Translations under genes and position numbers: made by a program | Shown: positions 58,469-64,000 of the stretch, in pieces | How positions within the stretch are numbered: position 1 is the first letter of the stretch | Layout of the letters: each line of letters starts with the position of its first letter | Source of the DNA: Chryseobacterium sp. 7 | GTDB lineage: Bacteria; Bacteroidota; Bacteroidia; Flavobacteriales; Weeksellaceae | Direction of reading: 5' to 3' | NCBI RefSeq assembly: GCF_003663845.1 | Contig: NZ_RCCA01000001.1 | Coordinates: 3,224,001 to 3,288,000, forward strand | Length of the DNA: 64,000 bases | The notes under the pieces: model-generated | The model's input: only the letters and a program-made list of their open reading frames with translations | Told to the model about the DNA's origin: nothing | Database searches by the model: none

Positions 58469-59887
58469 ATGAAAATTAATCTTAATCAAAATAAGAATTT
58501 AAAACTATTCAAAATCATTTCTGAAGCAGCAGAAAGGAATAACCAGTCCGTGTATATTGTGGGCGGTTATGTACGAGACCTTCTGATGAACAGAAAAGCG
58601 TCTACAGATATAGACTTTGTAACGGAACAAAGCGGTATTGAGCTTGCTCAAAATGTAGCTCAGGATATAGATCCAAAATTAAAGGTTTCTGTATTCAAAA
58701 CATATGGAACAGCAATGATCAAGTATAAAGATCTTGAATTGGAGTTTGTGGGAGCAAGAAAGGAAAGCTATACTGAAAACAGCCGGAAGCCGGAAGTGGA
58801 AGGCGGAAGCCTGGAAGACGACCAGAAAAGAAGAGATTTCACCATCAATGCGATGGCTATTTCTTTAAATAAAAATAATTTCGGAGAACTGATCGACCCT
58901 TTTAATGGGATTGATGATCTTGAAAAAGAAATTTTAAGAACACCTTTGGAACCAGCCCAGACGTATTCTGATGATCCATTGAGAATGATGAGAGCGGTAC
59001 GTTTTGCGTCCACTTTAAATTTTAAAATTGAAGAAGAATCTCTGAAAGCCATTCAGCAGGAAGCAGAAAGAATCAAAATTGTTTCTATGGAAAGAATCAT
59101 GGTGGAATTCAATAAAATCATGCTTTCTGAAAAACCGTCTATCGGATTGAGACTGATGGAACAAACCGGGCTTATGAAACTGATCATTCCTGAACTGATT
59201 GAACTGAAAGGTGTGGAAGAAGTAGAGGGACAAACCCACAAGGATAACTTTTACCATACTTTAGAAGTTGTAGATAATATTTCTGTGAATACGGATAATC
59301 TTTGGCTTCGTTGGTCTGCCCTGCTTCACGATATTGGAAAAGCGCCTACAAAAAAGTTTGTGGAAGGCACAGGATGGACGTTCCACGGACATGAATTTTT
59401 AGGCTCAAAAATGGTAAAAACCCTTTTCCAGAGATTAAAACTGCCTTTGGGAAGTGACATGAAGTATGTGCAGAAAATGGTAAAGCTTTCCTCAAGACCT
59501 ATTGCTTTGATTACTGATGATGCTTCGGATTCAGCATTAAGAAGACTGTTATTTGATGCCGGAGAAAATCTGGAAGATCTTTTTACACTTTGTAAGGCAG
59601 ATATTACCACCAAAAACTCTAAAAAGCAGGAAAAATTCAAAAGAAACTTTGAATATGTAGCGGTAAAGATCAAAGAAGTAGAAGAAAAAGATCAGGTAAG
59701 AAACTTCCAGCCGCCTATTACCGGTGAGGAGATCATGGAAATGTTTAACCTTAAGCCAGGCCGTGAAATTGGTATTCTGAAAGAGAAAGTGAAAGAAGCC
59801 ATCTTGGAAGGCGAGATTCCAAATGAGAAAGAAGAAGCCACAAAATTTGTGATTGCAGAAGCTGAGAAACTGGGACTAACCATCTGA
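58469..59887 (+). CDS. cca: CCA tRNA nucleotidyltransferase with HD domain
   Basis: Adds or repairs the 3' CCA of tRNAs. 472 residues from ATG 58469 (an earlier TTG at 58451 is unlikely). Class II signature GGYVRDLL (32-39) and catalytic DID (47-49), RRDFTINAMA, LIDPFNGIDDL, LRMMRAVRFA; then an HD-type domain with LRWSALLHDIGKAPTKKF and HGHEFLGSKM. The HD domain may act as a phosphohydrolase. Ends in a strong terminator. Confidence 0.95.
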   Translation: MKINLNQNKNLKLFKIISEAAERNNQSVYIVGGYVRDLLMNRKASTDIDFVTEQSGIELAQNVAQDIDPKLKVSVFKTYGTAMIKYKDLELEFVGARKESYTENSRKPEVEGGSLEDDQKRRDFTINAMAISLNKNNFGELIDPFNGIDDLEKEILRTPLEPAQTYSDDPLRMMRAVRFASTLNFKIEEESLKAIQQEAERIKIVSMERIMVEFNKIMLSEKPSIGLRLMEQTGLMKLIIPELIELKGVEEVEGQTHKDNFYHTLEVVDNISVNTDNLWLRWSALLHDIGKAPTKKFVEGTGWTFHGHEFLGSKMVKTLFQRLKLPLGSDMKYVQKMVKLSSRPIALITDDASDSALRRLLFDAGENLEDLFTLCKADITTKNSKKQEKFKRNFEYVAVKIKEVEEKDQVRNFQPPITGEEIMEMFNLKPGREIGILKEKVKEAILEGEIPNEKEEATKFVIAEAEKLGLTI

Positions 59888-59906
59888 TTCAACAAATAAA
59901 TAATAC

Positions 59907-59943
59907 AAAATGCCGGCGGGATGTTCCATCCCGCCGGCATTTT
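59907..59943 (+). terminator. Terminator of cca, very strong
   Basis: Perfect 17-bp palindrome (arms AAAATGCCGGCGGGATG and its complement) with a 3-base loop and T tail; unusually GC-rich for this region. Confidence 0.93.
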
Positions 59944-59968
59944 TCTATATCCATCTATAAAAACAAAG

Positions 59969-59996
59969 CCGGCCGGCTTCAAAAGAAACCGACCGG
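59969..59996 (-). terminator. Terminator of the B12 uptake operon
   Basis: Twelve-bp stem on the minus strand CCGGTCGGTTTC / GAAGCCGGCCGG (two G-T wobbles), 4-base loop, followed by CTTTGTTTTTA. Mispairs on plus make it a minus-strand terminator. Confidence 0.82.
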
Positions 59997-60048
59997 AAAA
60001 AAACACAAATGATGAAAAAATAAAAAATTATATTTTAGACGTAATATA

Positions 60049-61104
60049 TTACAGGTTCAGGAAAGTTCCGTTAGCACCAAGGCCTCCTGTTTTCAGCGTT
60101 ACCATTTTGCTGCCTGTAGCTGCTGAATATATTATCATTTCACTTTCTGCTGTAAATTGCTTAACATCTGATGCAAAGATTCTTCCATCAATAACGTTAA
60201 ACCCGTAAAGCGTAAAATAAGGCCCGCCGTCTGCAGCTGTTAACAATGGAGCTGTAGGAATTGCAGGCGTTGCTAAGCTTGTTGTATACACTTTATTTCC
60301 GGAGCTGAAGTAGATTTTATCGTTATCAATCTGAAGATTTGTAGCACTTGGAATTCCTGTAAGTGTAATTACCGGAGTCATTGCTCCTGTGCTTGAAATC
60401 TTATAGATATAAGAATCTGCAGCTGTAGAAGAAATAGTGTAAACGTTAGATTTGTATGAAATAGTATTTCCAATCTGACCGTTTGGAACCGTAATTTCAG
60501 TTTTGCTGTCGTTGGAAGTATTGATATAAGTAATCTTATTTCCAAAACCTGATGAAGCATTCTGTACGAAAACATTTCCTCCCGCTTCTACTGTTTTGTC
60601 AGAAACGTCAGTCATACTGATTTTGCTTACAAATGAGTAATCAGAAGCTTTATATTTCGTTACACTTTGAGTGTGTGCTGTGAAATTAGTGTTGGAAACG
60701 TAGATAAAGTCGTTCGCAAAAGTAATTCCTCTTGGATTATCAATCTGATCTGTAATTACTGCTAATTTTTTGAATGTATAACGGTCTACTACTACAATTT
60801 TGTTTGAGTTATTCAATACAAGATATGCCTTATTCCCGTTAAGTCCAATCGTTTGAAGAACATCTCCTAAGATCTCTTTATTATTGTTATATCCATATAT
60901 ATCATCCTGTTTCATGCTTAGATCTCTTGTCAGGAATGTTACTTTAGCTCCCTGGCTGTTGAAGTTACCTTCGTTAGAGATAAAATATCCATTCTGATAA
61001 GTGATTGGAGAGATTTCAACTTCTGTGGAATCATTTGTACATGAAGAAATGTTAAACAATAACACTACTGCAAATAATACAGTTAAAAGTTTAGTTATTT
61101 TCAT
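60049..61104 (-). CDS. BtuG-like beta-propeller lipoprotein (DUF5074/YncE type)
   Basis: 351 residues. Lipoprotein signal (LFNISSC, C22). The mature part is a beta-propeller of YncE/DUF5074 type: ITYQNGYFISNEGNFNSQGAKVTFLTRDL, DNPRGITFANDFIYVSNTN and blade repeats throughout. It follows a BtuB-like receptor by 19 bases under a cobalamin riboswitch. In Bacteroides, BtuG is a surface beta-propeller lipoprotein that captures B12 for BtuB. The match is by fold, context and lipidation, not by recognised ligand residues, so the symbol is left empty. Confidence 0.8.
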   Translation of the reverse strand: MKITKLLTVLFAVVLLFNISSCTNDSTEVEISPITYQNGYFISNEGNFNSQGAKVTFLTRDLSMKQDDIYGYNNNKEILGDVLQTIGLNGNKAYLVLNNSNKIVVVDRYTFKKLAVITDQIDNPRGITFANDFIYVSNTNFTAHTQSVTKYKASDYSFVSKISMTDVSDKTVEAGGNVFVQNASSGFGNKITYINTSNDSKTEITVPNGQIGNTISYKSNVYTISSTAADSYIYKISSTGAMTPVITLTGIPSATNLQIDNDKIYFSSGNKVYTTSLATPAIPTAPLLTAADGGPYFTLYGFNVIDGRIFASDVKQFTAESEMIIYSAATGSKMVTLKTGGLGANGTFLNL

Positions 61105-61123
61105 ATCTATTCAATTTTAATTT

Positions 61124-62950
61124 TTAAAAATTTATTGCGGCATATACACTATAGTTTCTTTTCGGTAAAGGATAGAAAGAAACTGTTTTATAGTAAGTAT
61201 CCGTTACATTATTCACTTTAAACCCTAAGGTATATTTTTTTGCCAGCGTTGCAGAAACACCCATATTTAAAAGAAAATAGGGATCTATGGCATCTGATCT
61301 CTTTTCATCGCTTGTGATATAAGTAACCCCATTCACTAGCGCCTGGGCAAAAAACTTAAAGAAACCATATTCATAATCCAGATTGGCATTTCCTCTGTGC
61401 ATGGGAACATAAGGTCTTTGCATCTTTGTTTCCTTATCAATAGATTTTGCATAATAATATCCTGCATTAGCACGGATTTTATGCTTACCCAGCTGTTTGC
61501 TGAAAGACAGCTGGGATTCCAGTCCGTAAGATTCGGATTTATTGACATTGTATGCCTGCCAGTAGCCTAAAGCAGTGGGAAGCCATACAATAAGATCCGT
61601 AATATTCATATAATAAGGAGACAAAGTAAGTTTAAAATCTCCTACTTTGAACTCATTTGCCATATCTACCTGAGTAGAAGTTTCCGGTCTAAGATCTTTA
61701 TTTCCTCCCGGTTCATAATAAATATCATTGAAGGACGGAAATCTGAAGTTTTTAGATACGTTTACGCTCACATCATACCACTTTGCGGCACTCCATTTTC
61801 CGGAGAATGAGTACATCAACGGTGACTTTACATCTTCTACAAAATCTTTCTTGAATCCACCTTCGAAACGCAGATCTTTCGTAGCAAAATACCTCAATAA
61901 TCCGGAAATAGATCCAACATTTCTGCTGACATCCGATATTCCGCTTTGGTAGCCCTCTCCTTTATTCAACTGAAATTCTCCAATGATATTAAAATTCCAT
62001 TTTGAATTCAGGAAATAGTTGAAATCATTTTTAAAGATATAATTTTTCCCGGTTCCGCCACTTGATTTTGGCTGGTTTAAAGAACCGAAATACTGAAAAT
62101 TCTCTTCCGTATAAGCTGCTTTAAGGGAATTACTGAACTTTGCTTTGTTCCAGTCCCAGGAAAGAAGGCTTCTTACACTTTGCGTTTTATATTTCGTTTT
62201 TGTTCCCGTTTCCTCATACACGGGATAATGCTGTGAAGAATCAAAAAACTGACTCTGCCACGAAATTTTATGATCGTTCGTTATTTTGTAGGATGCACCT
62301 ACGTTGAATGTTGTATTGTAATAATTTCCGTTTCTGTTGATGTAATTCAGGTCGCTTACTTCATAATTATTTTCACTTACAGAATAATTTCCGGAAGCTT
62401 TAAAACTGAACTTATCATTGCTGTAAGAACCTTTTATAAAATTATTATAGGTATTAAAAGAAGCGACTTCTGAAAATAAAGAACCGTGGAATCCTTTATT
62501 AAAATCCAGCGTATTATTGAGGTGGATACTTCCCCCGATAGCCCCACTTCCGTAGATAACACTTCCTCCTCCGGCTTTTATTCCAATCTGGTCATACCCA
62601 AACAAGGCAATATTATTGATATCTCCCTGTCCTAAAAAATTGGAATTAATATTGATTCCATTCCATACAAAAGCAGTCTGCTGTGCGGTAGTACCTCTGA
62701 AAGATGGTGAAGAAACTGCACCACGTCCATTTTCTTTGATAAAAACCTGTGACTGAAATCTAAGGAGCTCCGAAAGATTGCTTGAGTTTTTCTCGGCATC
62801 TTCTGCCGAAATTGTTTTTACAGGATGAAAAAGCTTCACCCTATTCATCTGATTGTCGAAGACAAAAATAGTATCTATGGCTTTCTCTTGTCCAAAAAGA
62901 AAGGAGCCATAAGATGAAAAAAGCAGTACTAAAGATCTTTTTATATCCAT
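61124..62950 (-). CDS. BtuB-like TonB-dependent receptor for vitamin B12
   Basis: 608 residues, outer membrane. Signal peptide 1-20, then AIDTIFVFDNQMNRVKLFHPVKTISAEDA, plug NLSELLRFQSQVFIKENGRGAVSSPSFRGTTAQQTAFVWNG and barrel ending in VYAAINF (terminal Phe). The length is that of BtuB, shorter than siderophore receptors. A cobalamin riboswitch immediately upstream gives the strongest evidence for cobalamin transport. BtuG-like lipoprotein gene follows. Symbol withheld because substrate rests on the riboswitch. Confidence 0.88.
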   Translation of the reverse strand: MDIKRSLVLLFSSYGSFLFGQEKAIDTIFVFDNQMNRVKLFHPVKTISAEDAEKNSSNLSELLRFQSQVFIKENGRGAVSSPSFRGTTAQQTAFVWNGININSNFLGQGDINNIALFGYDQIGIKAGGGSVIYGSGAIGGSIHLNNTLDFNKGFHGSLFSEVASFNTYNNFIKGSYSNDKFSFKASGNYSVSENNYEVSDLNYINRNGNYYNTTFNVGASYKITNDHKISWQSQFFDSSQHYPVYEETGTKTKYKTQSVRSLLSWDWNKAKFSNSLKAAYTEENFQYFGSLNQPKSSGGTGKNYIFKNDFNYFLNSKWNFNIIGEFQLNKGEGYQSGISDVSRNVGSISGLLRYFATKDLRFEGGFKKDFVEDVKSPLMYSFSGKWSAAKWYDVSVNVSKNFRFPSFNDIYYEPGGNKDLRPETSTQVDMANEFKVGDFKLTLSPYYMNITDLIVWLPTALGYWQAYNVNKSESYGLESQLSFSKQLGKHKIRANAGYYYAKSIDKETKMQRPYVPMHRGNANLDYEYGFFKFFAQALVNGVTYITSDEKRSDAIDPYFLLNMGVSATLAKKYTLGFKVNNVTDTYYKTVSFYPLPKRNYSVYAAINF

Positions 62951-62984
62951 ACTTTTTTACTTTTCCTCCGAAAGCAATATGTTT

Positions 62985-63146
62985 TTTTAATTACAACTCT
63001 GGCAGGTCTCCTGACTTTCGCATTCTGCGCCTTCCCGTTCTTAAACAGTGGCTTTTTGCAGAAACTTTTGATGCGATTTACAGTTGCGGGGACAGTCCGG
63101 GGGTTACACCCGATTCCCTTTTCATTCCAAAATACTGGAAACCAAA
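62985..63146 (-). ncRNA. Cobalamin (B12) riboswitch
   Basis: On the minus strand the conserved elements run in order: AAAAGGGAATCGGGTG, the B12 box-type CCGGACTGTCCCCGCAACTGTA, then AAGCCACTG, GGGAAGGC and AGTCAGGAGACCTGCC. These are the class I cobalamin aptamer motifs. It lies between the promoter and the BtuB-like gene, 35 bases before the start codon, and should shut off expression when adenosylcobalamin is plentiful. Confidence 0.95.
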
Positions 63147-63153
63147 ATTTTTG

Positions 63154-63183
63154 CAAAGATAGTTTTTTATATGTATTTGCCAA
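63154..63183 (-). promoter_or_regulatory. Promoter of the riboswitch-controlled B12 operon
   Basis: TTG (63181-63183), 19-base spacer, TATCTTTG (63154-63161), an exact match, placing transcription start at about 63146, the 5' end of the aptamer. Confidence 0.75.
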
Positions 63184-63236
63184 AAAACCATCGTATGCTT
63201 AAAAAAACTATCTCTTTAATCAAATAAAAAAGAACA

Positions 63237-63260
63237 GCCGCTTTCAATATTGAAAACGGC
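63237..63260 (-). terminator. Terminator of the T9SS cargo gene
   Basis: Twelve-bp inverted repeat GCCGTTTTCAAT/ATTGAAAGCGGC (one wobble) with no loop bases between the arms, followed on minus by TGTTCTTTTTTA. Confidence 0.82.
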
Positions 63261-63292
63261 CATTCATCCCACTACTTTACTATTTATATATG

Positions 63293-64000
63293 TTATTTTT
63301 TAATAAATTTATAGCTCTCCTGCTTCCCTCCTTTCAATGAGTATTGCAGAATATAATCTCCTTTTGGCAAGGATGAAACATCAATCTGCGCTTCCACAGT
63401 ATTGAATGTTTTCACCCTTTGTCCAACCAAATTATAAATTTCAGCTTTCTCTATTTTTTCCGTTCCTTTAAAGTAAAGCATATCAGCTACCGGATTTGGA
63501 TAAATACCTGTATTGTTTTTCTCTTTCACTGTATCATTCACTGACAAAAATGCTGTAATATCCAGATAAAAAGCAATCATCTGACCTGAAGCATTCGTCC
63601 CTGTGCCGGCAATTTTCTTTCCGTCCTGTGAAATGGACAAAGGAAGTCCCATGGTTACTCCATTGGTTGAAATTCCTAAGGACACAGCATAATCGTTCAG
63701 ATTAATCCTTCCGGTGGATGAATTCCATATAAAACCTTCTCCCGACATAGGAGGTGCACCGAATGCTCTGTAATAGCCAATCACCGTTTTCCCGTCTGCT
63801 GAAATTCCCGTTGCTCCTCCTTTAAAGCTGAATGAAGCATTAGGGTGTGTTATGTAAGTAAGTCCGCCGATAGCATTCCACACATAAGGATTAGGATTTG
63901 CAGATCCAATGATGGTACTTCCGTCAGCAGAAATTCCGCCTGCTTCTCCTACATTGTTTCCGTTATTATCTGTAATAAAGCTTTCTACACCGTCCTGCCA
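63293..64000 (-). CDS. C-terminal part of a secreted protein with T9SS sorting domain (runs off window)
   Basis: The frame is open to the right edge (codons read from 64000 down), so the N-terminus is missing; 235 codons are visible. Repeats such as GISADGSTIIGSA, GISADGKTVIGYY and SISQDGKKIAGTG with WNS/VWNA are the HAF-type beta-propeller pattern (sequence GxSADGxxxxG). The last 70 residues are a type IX sorting domain (NNTGIYPNPVADMLYF, AEIYNLVGQRVKTF, LPKGDYILQYSLKGGKQESYKFIKK). So a cell-surface or secreted propeller protein. Function unknown. Confidence 0.88.
   Translation of the reverse strand, partial: WQDGVESFITDNNGNNVGEAGGISADGSTIIGSANPNPYVWNAIGGLTYITHPNASFSFKGGATGISADGKTVIGYYRAFGAPPMSGEGFIWNSSTGRINLNDYAVSLGISTNGVTMGLPLSISQDGKKIAGTGTNASGQMIAFYLDITAFLSVNDTVKEKNNTGIYPNPVADMLYFKGTEKIEKAEIYNLVGQRVKTFNTVEAQIDVSSLPKGDYILQYSLKGGKQESYKFIKK

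Noticed and set aside
59692..60006. Minus-strand frame across the end of cca and its terminator
   Set aside because: It reads through two terminator palindromes and antisense to cca; composition is not protein-like.

Overview
The window looks like the chromosome of a flavobacterium of the Weeksellaceae, most likely Chryseobacterium or a close relative. The DNA is AT-rich. Promoters fit the Bacteroidota pattern (TTG, about 20 bases, then TAnnTTTG). There are SusC-type and other TonB-dependent receptors, proteins with a C-terminal type IX secretion sorting domain, GldB and GldC, a Bacteroidota-type (subtype iii) T6SS tube protein, and many lipoproteins with a signal peptide followed by Cys. The genus call is inference from protein style; no rRNA or tRNA gene was seen.

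Layout. 1-13.4 kb: a SusC-family receptor cut by the left edge, then mostly minus-strand housekeeping genes (HMG-CoA synthase, M1 aminopeptidase, thymidylate synthase, a Gre-like factor, a GH13 lipoprotein) and a PhoR/PhoB-like two-component pair. 13.7-18 kb: a TonB-dependent receptor and a beta-helix lipoprotein, divergent from the two-component genes, with an 11-bp-spaced direct repeat just upstream of the probable -7 box. 18.4-26 kb: two paralogous CodA-like amidohydrolases around an AraC regulator, then hemL, a LysM glucosaminidase and a D-cysteine desulfhydrase family enzyme. 26-29.3 kb: small conserved proteins and a secreted endonuclease I. 29.4-43.7 kb: a minus-strand type VI secretion accessory island (Hcp, VgrG, DUF2931 lipoprotein, DUF2235 lipase, LysM protein, PAAR-like DUF4280, a 930-aa OmpA-domain protein, three small lipoproteins, and a GIDE/LemA/membrane-protein trio) without any T6SS sheath or baseplate gene. 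44-50 kb: an old yellow enzyme, cytidine deaminase, then a minus-strand run with nadE, a barnase-like RNase, an archaemetzincin and barstar. A 396-bp inverted-repeat element carrying a broken GIY-YIG nuclease gene lies inside this run. 50-60 kb: gldB and gldC separated by an ABC ATPase and a permease-thioredoxin fusion, then metB-like, acetyltransferase, DinB, TsaC/Sua5, SnoaL-like and cca genes. 60-64 kb: a B12 riboswitch followed by a BtuB-like receptor and a BtuG-like lipoprotein, and the end of a T9SS cargo protein.

How parts fit together. The T6SS island reads as a delivered-effector operon (tube, spike, PAAR tip, a lipase and probable immunity lipoproteins) that would depend on a core apparatus elsewhere. 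The B12 locus is a complete regulated outer-membrane uptake unit. The two-component pair plausibly controls the adjacent receptor/lipoprotein pair. The barnase and barstar genes form a toxin/inhibitor pair now separated by an archaemetzincin gene and the inverted-repeat element. Several intergenic gaps (about 18.1-18.4, 25.8-26.0, 27.2-27.4 and 56.6-56.7 kb) share a degenerate repeat family, two copies of which carry heptamer tandem tracts of different length.
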